From NCBI RefSeq assembly GCF_900497805.2, contig NW_020949602.1, forward strand, positions 5,841,452-5,905,451: a stretch of 64,000 bases of DNA, read 5' to 3'. Source of the stretch: Vombatus ursinus (lineage: Eukaryota > Chordata > Mammalia > Diprotodontia > Vombatidae). Position numbers and translations under genes: made by a program. The notes beneath the pieces were generated by a model, which had not been told where the DNA came from, ran no database searches, and saw only the letters and a program-made list of their open reading frames with translations. Shown here piece after piece: positions 20,945 through 32,185 of this stretch. How positions within the stretch are numbered: position 1 is the first letter of the stretch; every line of letters starts with the position of its first letter.

Positions 20945-21944
20945 GCCCTGGAGCAGAAACAGCTGGTAGGAAAAGATAATCACCATTCCCTGACTGAGAC
21001 TTTTCTAAGAAAATTTCCCCTTCTGAAGAACAAAGTTCAAAGAAATGGGAAATGCCAACCCACATCCAGACCTCCTCAGAGAAATAGGTGGGGGGAGTAA
21101 GTCATCTGTATTGTGGTTCTGTTGAAGTCTTCTCCCATTCCCAACACTTGAGAGGCCTTTTCTAGTGGGAAATGCCCATTGGTTGTCGTGACCAAAGTCC
21201 CTCTCTTTCCCAAAGTGCCACTGATATTGGTGAATCAGCCATCCAGTGTGGGCTGCCTGATACAACCTGGGGTGACTAGCTAGTGAGTGACAAATTTTTG
21301 TCGTCTGGGCTTCCCGCCTGAGTTCCACTGATGGAACGTTGGTGTAATTACTGCCGATGAGGACTTTTACTTGCTGTAGGGCTCATTAAAGCGTCGGTAT
21401 TAATATCCACAGGAATACTTTGAATAAAACCTTTTGTTCTTAGAGCAGGGGACTTACAGGAACTGTCTTGGCTTTCCAAATTTAATTGTCTAAATACAGT
21501 GCTGTCTCAGCACTTTAGATCATTTTTTTTCTTTCAAACTCTCATTGCCAAAAAGCCTTCTTTGGCATACCCTGATGATTAGCTTATATTTCAGCAAAGA
21601 GCCAGGGCAAGAGAGGTTTTATCACACTGTGGGGTGCGGGGAGTTGAAATGCTGTCCATTTGAATGGTTTCAATGATTATTTATTGTAGATTAGTCTGGG
21701 GCAAGGGTTGTGGGAACTTTAGAGGAAGGGGAGCTAACAGCCTATTTTTCTTTGAAGATGTGGATCAGAACTTCGGGGTTACAAACAATGAAGGTTTCAG
21801 CCTTCTCGGCTCCAGAAGGAAAGTGATTCCTTTGTTTCCGACTCTGCTTAATAAGATGTTTGGAGCTGCTATTGCCTTCTCTGTTACTTTTGTCAGTACA
21901 ATTTCATTAACACACACATTCACTAATCACGGCATCAAAGACAA
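20945..21944. promoter_or_regulatory. 1 kb unique block, candidate conserved non-coding element
   Basis: The longest stretch near here with no recognised repeat. 21300-21550 keeps CpGs (ttcccgcctg, gccgatgag, aagcgtcggt) and has homeodomain-like cores TAATTA at 21345-21350 and ATTAA in 21384-21412. A 98-codon open frame at 21664-21960 has no recognised domain. Conservation is a guess from texture only. Confidence 0.35.
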
Positions 21945-22144
21945 GACTGGAATTGAATGAATATTTATCAAATGCCCACTATGTGCCAGGCACTGTGCTA
22001 AGCACAGTGGGGATACAAATAAGAAAAAGAAAGTCCCTGCCCTCAAGGAGTTTACAATCTAAAGGAGGAAAACAACCCACAAAAAGAAGCTAAGGGGGGC
22101 GGGGCGGATCACATGAAGGAAAAGCTAACACAGGGGCATGACAT

Positions 22145-22320
22145 TCCAAGCCAGTGGAAAATGATGACTTACCTGGAAGGGACCTCAGAGGCCATCATTT
22201 TAAAGATGAGGAAACTGAGGCAAGCAGGGGTTAAGTGACTTGATCAGGATCACATAGCTAATAAGTGTCTGGAACTGGATTTGAACTCAGGACTTCCTGA
22301 CTCCAGGTCCAGCACTCCTG
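22145..22320 (-). repeat. MIR SINE, antisense, in L2
   Basis: 'ggaagggacctcagaggcca' then 'gaggaaactgaggcaagcag' and 'actcaggacttcctgactcc'. Confidence 0.85.
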
Positions 22321-22408
22321 ACTCCTGAAGGCTAGGCAGAAGCCAGATTATGAAGGCTTTGGATGCTTACACAGGGAAATTTATATTTTATACTTAGGCA
22401 ATAGGGAT

Positions 22409-22646
22409 GGGCAGCTAAGTGACACAGCGGATAGAGTGCCAGGCCTGGAGTCAAGAAGACTCTTCTTCCTGAGTTCAAACCTGGCCTCAGACATCTACTA
22501 GCTGTGTCACCTTGGGCAGTCACTGAACCCCATTTGCCTCAGTTTCCTCATCTGTAAAATGAGCTGGAGAAGGAAATAGCAAATGACTCTAGTATCTTAG
22601 CCAAGAAAACCTCAAATAGGGTCACAAAGAGTTGGACACAAGTGAA
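22409..22646 (+). repeat. tRNA-SINE with RTE-like tail, full length
   Basis: From 'gggcagctaagtgacacagc' to 'gagttggacacaagtgaa'. Flanked by the exact 10-bp repeat caatagggat (22399-22408 and 22647-22656), with L2 continuing on both sides. Confidence 0.93.
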
Positions 22647-22740
22647 CAATAGGGATAGGCTGCTTTTTGAGCAGGGCAATCATATGGTTAGACCTGTAGT
22701 TTTGAATGATCAGTTTGGCAGCTGGGGGGATGATAGATTG

Positions 22741-22763
22741 GAGTGGGGGGGGGGGGTGGGGAG
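22741..22763 (+). repeat. Short poly(G) tract
   Basis: A G-run broken by one T inside antisense L2; prone to slippage. Confidence 0.8.
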
Positions 22764-22852
22764 ACTGGAAGCAGAGAGTAACTTAAGAAGCCACAGCATT
22801 CATTTGGGCAAGAAGTGAGGGGATTTGATCTAGGGTGTTGCTATGGGAGTGG

Positions 22853-22960
22853 TCTCACTCATTAGACTGTGAGATCCTTGAGGGCAGGGACTTGTTTTTT
22901 GTCTTTCTCTGTATCCCCAATGCTTGGCATACAGTAAGTGCTTAATAATGTTATGACTGT
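22853..22960 (+). repeat. L2 3' end fragment, sense
   Basis: 'attagactgtgagatccttg', 'ctctgtatccccaatgcttg', 'cagtaagtgcttaataat'. Opposite orientation to the surrounding L2. Confidence 0.8.
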
Positions 22961-23639
22961 CTGAGAAGTAAACAGGTGTGAGAGATGTTATTAAGGTAGA
23001 AATATCAAACCAAAGAAGTTGATTGGATGTGGGGGGCAGAAGGGAATCTTCAAAGACAATTCTGATTTTGAGAACCTAGACAGAAGGATGGTGATGCCCT
23101 CAAAAAAAGAGGGAGATTAGGAGGGGGTGGAGTTTCAGAAGGAAAGATATGACTTCTCTTTTGTACATATTGGATATGAGCCTATGGGATAGTTATATGT
23201 TTAGCAGGCAGCTCCTGAAGCAAGGTGAGAGTTTAATACAGGGATGAGGGCTGTATATATGCATACATACGGAGATTTGGGGGGTAAGCTTGTAGAGAAT
23301 CATTGAATCCAAGGGAAACTGATGAGATCATCAACTTGGGGAGAGAAAGAGAAGAGCACCCAGGACAGAACCTGGGGTGTGGGGTATGGAGTATGATCCA
23401 GCAAAGGAGACCTACAAAGAACAGTCCCACAGGTAGGGAGAAAACCAGGAGAAAGCTGTGTTCAAAATACTTGGAGAGGAAATACTATTCAGGATCAACA
23501 GCATCCAATGCATAGAAAGCTAAGAAGAAGGAGGTCTAAGAAAAAGACTTAGTGAAAGATTGTTAGGGGCAGGCACAAATTTTACTGTGAATAGGTGAGA
23601 TAAAAGAACAATAGTTTTAGGAAATGGTAGCTTCGAGTA

Positions 23640-25170
23640 TGGTTGTTATTTTTATTTATTTTTTGCTATAAAAGTGTTAGGTATTATTACTCTTATTGTT
23701 ATTAGGTATTCAGTTTACAAATAACTTTTTTTTAGGTTATACATGTACAATCATGGTAAGTCACATTAGTCATGTTTTGAAAGAAGAATCAGAACAAAAG
23801 GGAAAAACCATGAGAAAGAATAAAAAAAATGAAAATAGTCTGCTTCCATCTGCATTCAGACACCATAGTTCTTTCTCTGGATGTGGATAGTATTTTCCAT
23901 CATGAGTCTTTTGGAATTGTCTTGGATCAATGCATCGCTGAGAAGAGCTAAGTCTATCATAGTTGATCATCACAACTGTTACCGTGTACAATGTTCTCCT
24001 GGTTCTGCTCACTTCACTCAACATCAATTCGTGTAAATCTTTCCAGGTTTTTCTGAGATCTGCCTGTTCATCATTTCTTATGTCACAGCTACATTCATAT
24101 ACCACAACTTGTTCAGCCATTCCCCAATTGATGGGCATCCCCTTAATTTCCAATTCTTTGCCACCACAAAAAGAGCTGCTGTAAATATTTTGGTACATTC
24201 TCCTTTTTTATGATCTCTTTGGAATACAGACCTAGCAGTGGCCTTTCTGGATCAAAGGGTATGCACAATTTTATAGCCTTTTGGGCACAGTTCCAAATTG
24301 CTCTCCAGAATGGTTGGATCAGTTCCGAACTCTACCAACAAAGCATTAGTGTTCCAATTTTCCCACATCTCCAACAAATTATCATTTTGTTTTTCTGTCA
24401 TATTAGCCAATCTGATAGGTGTGAGGTGGTACCTCAGAGTTGTTTTAATTTGTAATTTTCTAATCAATAGTGATTTAAAGCATTTTTTCTTATGACTATA
24501 TAGATAGTGTTAATTTCTTCATCTGAAAACTGATTGTTCATTTCCTTTGACAACATTTATCAATTGGAGAATGAAATGTATTCTTATAAATTTGACTCAG
24601 TTCTCTATATATTTGAGAAATGAGGCCTTTATCAGAAACACTGGCTATAAAAATTGTTTCCCAGCTTTCTGTTTTCCTTCTAATCTTGGTTGCATTGGTT
24701 TTGTTTGTGCAAAACCTTTTTTAATTTAATGTAATCAAAATTATCCATTTTGCATTTCCTAATGTTCTTTGTCTCTTGTTTGGTCATAAATTCTTCTTTC
24801 TCTGCAGATCTGACAGGTAAACTATTCCTTGGCCTCCTAATTTGTTTATGCTATCATCTCCTATGTCTAAATCATGTGCCCATTTCAACCTTCTCTGCCA
24901 TACTGTTTTCCAGTTTTCCCAGCAGTTTTTGCTAAATAATGAATTCTTTTCCCCAAAACTGTCATGTTTGGATTTATCAAACAGTAGATTACTATAGTCA
25001 TTTATTACTGTGTCTTGTGTACCTAAACTTTTCCACCGATCTGCAACTCTATTTATTAGCCAGCACCAAACAGTTTTGATGATTACTGTTTTATGATATA
25101 GTTTTACATCTTGTATGGCCAGGCCAGCTCCCTTTGCATTTTTTTTCATTAATGCCTTTGATATTCTGTT
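23640..25170 (-). repeat. L1 LINE, 5'-truncated 3' end, antisense
   Basis: About 1.5 kb: short 3' UTR (23640-23770), then the last third of ORF2 on the minus strand. Contains the antisense of the standard marsupial L1 end: 'ctcctggttctgctcacttc', 'cagccattccccaattgatg', 'ctgataggtgtgaggtggta', 'tttgagaaatgaggccttta'. It sits within the antisense L2 block. Confidence 0.92.
23770..25149 (-). pseudogene. L1 ORF2 C-terminal part, broken
   Basis: Minus-strand pieces in order: 25149-24784 with KLYHKTVIIKTVWCWLINR and SLFSKNCWENWKTV; 24467-24252 with TLRYHLTPIRLANM; 24198-23770 with SSSFCGGKELEIKGMPINWG and LSEVSRTRRTLYTVTVV. They align with the region after the reverse transcriptase (human L1 has TLRYHLTPVRMA at the matching point). 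The normal CCHC-type cysteine region is only partly visible. Several stops and frame changes separate the pieces. Confidence 0.88.
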
Positions 25171-25344
25171 GTTGTTTTTAAAGGACAGGGGAAGATCTTT
25201 AGGAAACAGAGAAGAAACTAGTGGACAAAGAGATATTGGAAATCAGAAGGCGAGGCATGGTGATGGAAGGGATGAGCTCCTGGCAAAAATGGGCTGGATG
25301 GGAGGGAAGAGCTGATCTTGGCAAGGAGTGGACCACATCAGTCA

Positions 25345-25500
25345 GTCACAGAGCCATAGCATTTTCAAGGTGGAAGGGATCTTAGAGTTCACCCAGTCTA
25401 ACCCCATTATTTTTAGAGATGAAGAAACTGAGGCCCAGAGAGGGGAAGGAACTTTTTCCCCAAACTCAGGCCCTTGGCTGACTTTTCACTAAGTTTCAGG
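25345..25500 (-). repeat. MIR SINE, antisense
   Basis: 'ggtggaagggatcttagagt', 'gaagaaactgaggcccagag'; tRNA-like head missing. Confidence 0.78.
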
Positions 25501-25509
25501 ACTATTTAA

Positions 25510-25770
25510 ATAACAAAGCCACAAATCCCCTTCTGGCACAGCCAATGCTCCCTTAAATGGGAAGGGAAAAGAAAGAAGGAGCTAAATAACAATGATGTTA
25601 ATGAAAACAGAGATGCGTCTGGCTTTCCTTTTCTGACTGACCAGAATATATTGGGCCCAATCAAAAACTGGAGGAAAACTGCTCTGAAATATCCCCAAAC
25701 TCTCGCAAAATTTCTGACCTTGGGTTTACATTTGGGAGAGGTTCACCCTTTCAGCTGTAAACTGTTCACC
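25510..25770. promoter_or_regulatory. Unique block, candidate conserved element
   Basis: Repeat-free AT-rich DNA with 'ggactatttaaataac' (MEF2-like core) and 'ataacaatgatgttaatg'. Evidence is texture only. Confidence 0.3.
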
Positions 25771-25774
25771 ATCA

Positions 25775-25960
25775 AAGGGCAGGAGGCTTAGAAGGTTAGG
25801 GAAGGCTACAGTCCTGGCTGTGCCATTTAAGACTTATGTGACCTGAGGAAAATCTCTTAAACACTTTGATCCTCAGTTTCTTCATCTGTAAAAAAGGGGG
25901 TGGGTGGGACTCAATGATTTATAGTTAAAAATCCTCTGATTCCAGTGGAGGCATTATCAC
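25775..25960 (+). repeat. MIR SINE, sense
   Basis: 'gacttatgtgacctgaggaa', 'tcctcagtttcttcatctgt', then an L3/CR1-like 'aaaatcctctgattcc' end. Confidence 0.75.
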
Positions 25961-26530
25961 TTTTGTTATCCCATCCCAGGGCTTGAATTAATTCCAATAT
26001 CAGGCTGTGAACCTCGAACCTGGCTTCCCTTAGCATGGGGCTGCCTGCTCCCTCTGGTCCCATAGTCTCTCATAAGCCTCATCAGTCATCTCTTTTTTTT
26101 TTCCCTTTCCTCTTTCCTTCCTTCACTCCTGGCAGGGATTGTTTTTCTGCTACTCTGGAGACTGAAGGGAAAGACAGGTATAATGCTATTGTTGTTAGCA
26201 AGGAAGAAAAATGGGCCACATTTCTTTGGGGTTCAAGCCATCCTGTCAGAGGAAGGAAAGAACAATTGAGGGGGCATTTGATTGCCTGTATTACATGAAG
26301 TGATGGCATCCTCTTCCACCACTTTCCTGTGGGGGCCCTTTAGTATCTCCAAGTCCAATTTCCAGAGCCATTGTATGAAGATGAGAGGTCACGTTTTGTT
26401 CAATCTCACAGGTGGGCTTATAGAAAGAGAATTGAAAGAGTGGCTGACACATCTACTCTTATTCTGGTCATAATTGCTAACTGGCTCCATATTCCTGAAC
26501 AACACATATATTCTCCCTGAGCCTGTTCCC
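25960..26530. other. Unique sequence, no gene seen
   Basis: No repeat recognised apart from short T-rich runs. Open frames are short and without domains. Confidence 0.45.
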
Positions 26531-26534
26531 CCAT

Positions 26535-27600
26535 CCATTAAATGGAAGTCACAGAATGTTAGTTGAAGTGAATATAGAATGTTAGAATATAAAACTTAGA
26601 ATATCAGAGCTGAAACAGACCTTAGAGCATAAGTTACTGGAATATAATGTATAGAATGTTAGAAAATAAATAGATAGATAGGAGAACATAGAATATTAGC
26701 TTGGGAAGGAACCCTAGAGCAAAGAATGTTAAAGCTGAAACAGACCTTATACTATATAAGAGACTGGAATATAGTGAGGGGAGACAAATTTTTATACATT
26801 AAAAATAATTGGTCAAATAAGACTAGCTATTAAAAGAAAGCAATTAACTGGGATACAAAATTAGGTAATTTGATTTCTAATTGGAGGAAAGATTAAGGAC
26901 TTTCTAAGCTGAGAGGGGGAGAGTGAACAGGTACAATTCCCCAAAATTAGAAAAAGAGGTGTTCCATTCCCCTTAACTGTCTGTGAACAATCAAAGGAAC
27001 ATGAAAACAAGAACTGATCGATCAGCATCAGGCCAGTTTTCAGATAAAACATACGGGGTTGCTTGAGATGTACAATTGTGAGAAAACTCCTTTCATCAAT
27101 CTTTGGATCCAACTGGGTTTCTGGTCAGTATAACCTAGGGTCTCTAAGTAGCAGGTAGAGGGAATCCGGCTTCCTGGCCACACACAGCTAGGTTCAAACA
27201 ATGAAACAAATCCTCTCACAATTCCCACAATTGAATAGTTTTCCCCCACAAGATAGGAATTGGGCTAGACCCATACTTGAATAGAAAGAGAACTGAGCTA
27301 GTTCCCGAATTGAGTCACAAGATGGAATCAGTGTCCTTCGCTCAATTCCTACCACCACTTGCTACTCCAATCCCCCTCAATTCCCTCAATAGTGTAAAGA
27401 ATATTAGAATATAAATAGGTAGAGAGCAGAACAGAATGTTGGAGCTGAAGTAGACTTTAAAACATAGCATGTTTAGATTATAGGGCATAGAATATTATGC
27501 ACAGTATATTAGAACATGGAATGTAAAAGTTAGAAGGTACCCTAAGGACATGGAATATTAAAACATGGAATTCAAGGGATTGAAAGGACCTTCTTTGATC
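26535..27600 (+). repeat. 33-bp tail-like repeat array, split by a solo LTR
   Basis: Units at 26535-26774 and 27392-27600 contain 'gaatgttaaagctgaaacag' plus 'accttag/accttat' and 'gaatattagcttgggaagga', spaced about 33 bp apart (for example the units starting at 26691 and 26724). The two halves were one array before the LTR inserted. Confidence 0.7.
26775..27388. mobile_element. Solo LTR of an endogenous retrovirus (ERV1-like)
   Basis: 614 bp beginning TGAGGG and ending CCCTCA, the TG...CA ends of retroviral LTRs with a 6-bp terminal inversion. Flanked on both sides by the 4-bp repeat atag (26771-26774 and 27389-27392), a length usual for gamma-type (class I) insertions. No internal viral sequence lies beside it, so recombination between two LTRs is the likely origin. 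A fossil, younger than the array it splits; orientation and subfamily not determined. Confidence 0.75.
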
Positions 27601-27729
27601 CTAGTTAATTTTCAACTTTCATTGGGAAAAATAGTGATTCATCCCACACACTTCTCATTCCTGGATGATGATGAAGATACTCAGGGTAGAATGCTGTGTC
27701 ATAGGTTACCTTACCATCACCCAGCAGTT

Positions 27730-27956
27730 GTTGTTGTTATTCAGTCATGTCCAACTTTTCATGACCCCATTTGGAGTTTCTTGGCAAAGATATGGGAGTG
27801 CTTTATCACTTCATTTTCTAGAGGATTAAAGCAAATAGAGGTTAAGTGACTAAACCAGGGTCATACAGCTAGTGAGTGTTTGAAGCCATATTTGAACTCA
27901 GGTCTTCCTGACTCCATATCCAGTGCTCTATTTGCTGAGCCACCTAGCTGCTTCCT
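27730..27956 (-). repeat. tRNA-SINE with RTE-like tail, antisense, full length
   Basis: Starts 'ttgttgttattcagtcatgt' and ends 'gagccacctagctgcttcc'. Flanked by the exact 11-bp repeat acccagcagtt (27719-27729 and 27957-27967). Confidence 0.94.
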
Positions 27957-27967
27957 ACCCAGCAGTT

Positions 27968-28850
27968 ACCAAGAGCCAAATGGCCATTTTCAATTTCACA
28001 TTTGTGCAAATGTTCATTGTACAACTCCCTCTCCAGAAAAAAACAACAAAGCAAGACAACAGAAAATCAGAAGTCCTGAAAGTAGAACCCCTATAAGTAA
28101 ATAAGATAATCAATATTAATATCATAAGTGACCAACAAGGCCAAAGAGACTACTTCAGCTTCAGACTATTCAGATATGAATGGTTAGAGTTTAAAACCAT
28201 GTTTAAGCATTGAAAGGCAACCAGCATGGAAAACAAACTCTTTCAGAATGATCTTTGAAAGGAAATGATTTGCTGTTTGTGGTGTAGGTGCTGAAATTCA
28301 GCCAACACTAAATATTCTTGCCTAAATGTAACTTACCAAAGAGGAACAGGGCAGTGATTTAGGCAATACTAGATACCAAGATTAGAATTTTGGTGGTGAG
28401 AACAGAGATAGTTTCATCACCAGAAATGGCTTATTTCTGATGGGGACAAAATGTGGGGACGTTTTGCCTTCGAACTCACTTTTCCATCCCCTTGGTATGT
28501 CCTGGAGATGCACTGACATGTGACACACTGGAAAGAATTGAAAATATTAAGATTGTGGATTGTGTGTATATGTATGTATTTTAAGATTGATTTCTTTATT
28601 GATACTAGATAAAAATAAGTCCAGCATGATAGGCAAGGGGTGTGGGTTGCACTTGAGGACCTCAAGGGCTTTGTGTGATGTCAAGGCCGCAAGTTCCCAC
28701 CCCTGGTTCATCCAGATAAGCATTAACCTCTAGTTCTCTGAACTTAAATTAATGAGCAGGTTCATTAAACAATTAAGGTGGATTTTTCTCAAACAAATGA
28801 GAGAAGTCTTGATCTGGGATGGGGGGGGGGTCTGAAAAACTGGAGCAAAG
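27968..28850. other. Unique sequence; candidate element at 28680-28830
   Basis: No gene or repeat recognised. 28720-28800 has a dense run of homeodomain-like cores (aaattaatgag, cattaaacaattaagg). 28822-28831 is a G-run. Confidence 0.4.
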
Positions 28851-29039
28851 TCTTGATTCTGACCCTGTGATCCTCCCTCCTTGTAGGACAAATGAAAGAA
28901 TCTTCCCTGAATCTCAGTTTCATCCCTATTACATGAAAATATTGAACTAGAAAGAAATGTTTCCTCTCTGAGTTTTAGTTTCCTCTTCTGTAAAATAAGA
29001 TTAAATAATTAAATTTAATTTAATCTAGATTAAATAGTC

Positions 29040-29285
29040 TTTACATTCCACTCCTATTCTAACATTTTATGATTTAACATTTTTTCCCATCTTTTCCCAA
29101 CTCTAATCTTCTATGTTTAATATTTTTAATATTCTATCTTTTAAAGTCCCTCTGGTTCTGATATTCTGTGTTTAAATGTCCCTTCTAGGTTCTAACTTTT
29201 AATGTCTTATGTTCTAACATTGTGTTTTCACTTTCTGTTTTCCAGCATCCCTCTTGGTTCTAGAATTACGTGTTCTCTGTTTGAA
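29040..29285 (-). repeat. Degenerate 33-bp tail-like repeat, antisense
   Basis: Recurring 'agtccctctggttctgatat', 'gtcccttctaggttctaact', 'atccctcttggttctagaat' units at about 31-35-bp spacing. Confidence 0.6.
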
Positions 29286-29289
29286 ACCT

Positions 29290-29450
29290 GGAGTTGGCAT
29301 TCTTCTATAGGAGAACAAGGTCTATGCCACTTAACGGCCCATCTATGCAACTAAGTCACTGTGTTAGCAAGTCACTTTCTCTGAGGACATAATCCTCAGT
29401 TTGCTCACATTTAGCCTGGAGGGATTGGACCAAATGACATCTATGGACTA
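29290..29450 (+). repeat. MIR SINE, degraded, sense
   Basis: 'gttagcaagtcactttctct' then 'taatcctcagtttgctcaca' and 'gagggattggaccaaatgac'. Confidence 0.55.
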
Positions 29451-29536
29451 AAGATGAGGTAATAAGAAGTCTCATTGAAGTAGTTAAAAAAACATACAGG
29501 GCTAGAATATCAAGAGTATCAAGCAATGGTAGCCAG

Positions 29537-29751
29537 AAAGGCAGGTAGGTGCCACAGTAGATAGAGCAGGAATCTGGTCTCAGACCCAGCTATGTGACCC
29601 TAGGCAAGTCACTTAACCCTGTTTGCCTCAGTTTCCTCATCTGTAAAATAAACTGGAGAAGGAAATTGCAAACCACTCCAGTATCTTCGCCAAGAAAATC
29701 CTAATAGGCATCATGAAGAGTCAGACACACTGAAATGACTTAACAACAATA
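29537..29751 (+). repeat. tRNA-SINE with RTE-like tail, sense
   Basis: 'ggcaggtaggtgccacagta' to 'gagtcagacacactgaaatg' with an internal deletion near the head. Flanked by the exact 12-bp repeat aatggtagccag (29525-29536 and 29752-29763). Confidence 0.93.
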
Positions 29752-29764
29752 AATGGTAGCCAGG

Positions 29765-30550
29765 TGAAGTTTGAAATGACTTGATTTGCTTATATTTCTG
29801 CCACAAGCAAACGAATACCGTCTACAATGTGTAGGCTGTTTTCCCTTATTCAAGGAAGGGAAGGGAAGGGACTCCAGGAATATTCCCTTCACTTTAGAAC
29901 ATGTGCTGTGTGTTTCCAACCCCCACCCCACTTCCAACAATAACAACAAAACAAAAACAAACCAAGACAAATTGGCAAACAAACTTCCAAGATGAAATAA
30001 TAGGACCCAGAGTGGCAGAGGGGAAACTTGACCTTTGTCAGGAAATTGGAGGAAGAATGTTCCACTGAGGAGGAAAGGAACGAGAAGTACAACATTGTAA
30101 TTGGAGCTGAAAAACAGATTTGCAGGTCTTCCTGATGAGGAAGGGGCTAGCTGTGCAGAGGAGGAAGCAGCTGCGTAAGTTTTCTACACAGAAGGACAGA
30201 GGAGAGCCATGGAAGCTGGCAGGTGGGAGAGCATCCAATGAGGTTCAGAGGAAAAGGAAAAGAGTGGGGATGGCTAGTTTCTCCCTCCTTGGGGATACTG
30301 AGGCAGCTAGATTTGAACAAGATAACAAGAATAGAGAGGTCCATTGTTTTTCCAGGGTGTGTACCTAAGACATAATGGCAAATTTCTCAAGACTTGTTAA
30401 AACGGATGTGTATTACCTACTTCTGGTGATTCATGAGGACATAAATGACTTTTCCAGAAGAAGCCTAAAAAGCATCATACCAAAGATAACCCTCATTTGG
30501 GTGAAATACTGAAGGCTACAGAAGCATAGGAGATGTTATATAACCTCAGC
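29765..30550. other. Unique sequence, no gene seen
   Basis: Includes an A/C-rich patch at 29935-29985. Short open frames on both strands lack recognisable domains. Confidence 0.45.
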
Positions 30551-30554
30551 AGGC

Positions 30555-30765
30555 CCTCATTGCAGCAAGACCTGGAGTTAGGAAAACCTGAATTCCAATC
30601 CTACCTCAAAGACTTACTAGCTGTATAATCCTGGGGAAGTTATTTAATCACTCTCTTCCTCAGGTTCCATACTGTAAAATGGGGATAATAATAGTATCTA
30701 ATTCCCAAGGTTGTTGTGAGGAGCAAATAATGTTGTCAAGGTGTTTGGAGATGTTAAATAGGGGA
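30555..30765 (+). repeat. MIR SINE, sense
   Basis: 'acctgaattccaatcctacc', 'ctgtaaaatggggataataa', 'gaggagcaaataatgttgt'. Confidence 0.85.
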
Positions 30766-30814
30766 GAAGAGAGACCTTAGGCCAGGTGATCCCTATTTTC
30801 TCTGTAACATATAA

Positions 30815-31030
30815 GACATCACGGTGTAGTGAATAGGGCGTTGGATTAGGAACCAGGGCGATCTGGCTATGTATCCCACATTTACAGGCATTTACTAGTA
30901 GTGAGACCCTGACCACTAAGTAACTAAACTTCTCTGAATATCAGCTCCCACACCTGTGGATGAGGAAAGGAAAATGAAGGGGTTGGGCTCAATGACCTTT
31001 AAGGTTCCTTCCAGTTTTAACTTTGTGATC
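30815..31030 (+). repeat. MIR SINE with L3/CR1-like tail
   Basis: Head 'tgtagtgaatagggcgttgg'; end 'acctttaaggttccttccag' then 'ttttaactttgtgatcta' matches the L3/CR1 3' end. Confidence 0.8.
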
Positions 31031-31039
31031 TAATGGTCC

Positions 31040-31870
31040 TGATAAAGAGATGTTCCTGGCCAAAAGGGAGAATGCAGGGATGTTGTGGCCCACGTGGAGA
31101 GAAACGAGAAAACTTCGAACTGTTATGGACCCCGAGACAGAGGATCAATCAGAGAAAAGTTCAAATAAAGTTGACTTTTGACAAGGATCCAATTGATATT
31201 AGATGTCTCAAAATGGTGATGGCCTTTTCAGGAGTGAAATTCTGAAGACATAGTGGGGAGAAACTCCAATGAGAAAGGAAAAAGGGAGTTTTCTGAAGAT
31301 GCTGTTAGGAATGCATGAAGAATGTACAAACTTACATTTTCAAAAAAAAATGTATAGAAAAATGAAAAAAGGGCAGGTAAAATGGGGTGACTATGAGGGT
31401 ATTGTAGTCTTGTAAGAACAGCATCAGTGATGCTAAAGCTCGAAACAATTTGAGGAAGTTGAGAAAAGCTAAGGACAACAAAAATGTATTTTAGCTGAGA
31501 AAAGGATGATCAAAGAAGAGACTGGACTAATGATTGGGCGAGACAGGACAATGATAAGTGACAATAGAGTGAGGGTAGACCTGTTCAATTTTAATTTTAC
31601 TTTTCTTTTCTCTTATCAAATAGAGTGATTTCTGAACTGCATGTCTCAGAACAAAAAACAGACTTGATATCCAAGATAAGTAAGGAGACTGTAAGAAAAT
31701 AACTAGCTTCCTAGGTGTTTCCTTAATGAAATAAGACTAATTCTGGTCCGGATAAACTACATTCTCTGGTCCTGAAAGAACTGACAGACATGATCATTGA
31801 TACAGTGTCACTGATATGTGAAAGGTCATGAAAAACAAGTGTTACACATCCTGTTTTGCTCTAACCCACT
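31040..31870 (+). repeat. L3/CR1 LINE ORF2, linker and start of RT, sense
   Basis: Covers 'gatgctaaagctcgaaacaa', 'gctaaggacaacaaaaatgt', 'ttgatatccaagataagtaa', 'ctggtccggataaactacat' and 'ggtcctgaaagaactgacag': the CR1 segment before the reverse-transcriptase core, here without its 3' end. Frames are broken. Confidence 0.82.
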
Positions 31871-31879
31871 TCTACCTCT

Positions 31880-32185
31880 CACACAGATTTTTTTTTGGGG
31901 GGGCACTCCTTAGAAGCAGACATGATAGAGGGGACTTACCCCACTCCAACTTTAGAGCATGTGCTGTTATCCTCTGACAGGTGGCCACAATGACTCAGGG
32001 GTTCACGATGTGTGGCAATGAAAAGTCTTTTAATTGGCCGATGAGCCAGAACTTCTTGGATATAATAAAGGGGTAATCCCTGTCTGTCAGCCAGACTCTT
32101 CCTGTTGACTTCAAAATTCGAGGACAGCTGTCTGAGATGTTCAGAGGGTCAGGTGGGGGAGGCACGCACATGAACATTCCCCATG
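31880..32185. other. Unique sequence, no gene seen
   Basis: No repeat recognised; a T-run then G-run at 31890-31905 and an AT-rich part near 32025-32075. Confidence 0.4.

Larger units (their letters stand above)
21945..23530 (-). repeat. L2 LINE, antisense, long, with nested insertions
   Basis: Starts at the L2 3' end reversed (cactatgtgccaggcactgt, then 'agtccctgccctcaaggag'). It continues through 'aggctgctttttgagcaggg' and ends in the reverse-transcriptase-flanking part 'cccaggacagaacctggggt' and 'tccagcaaaggagacctaca'. Interrupted by a MIR (22145-22320), a SINE (22409-22646) and a small sense L2 end (22853-22960). A further piece after the L1, 25170-25325, probably belongs to the same copy. 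Confidence 0.82.

Noticed and set aside
20568-21100. Several 85-125-codon Ser/Leu/Val and Arg/Asp frames on both strands
   Set aside because: All lie in the (TCTCTG)n tract and consist only of its repeat codons.
23770-24198. 142-codon antisense frame as a possible host gene
   Set aside because: Residues such as SSSFCGGKELEIKGMPINWG match the L1 ORF2 end; it is LINE sequence.
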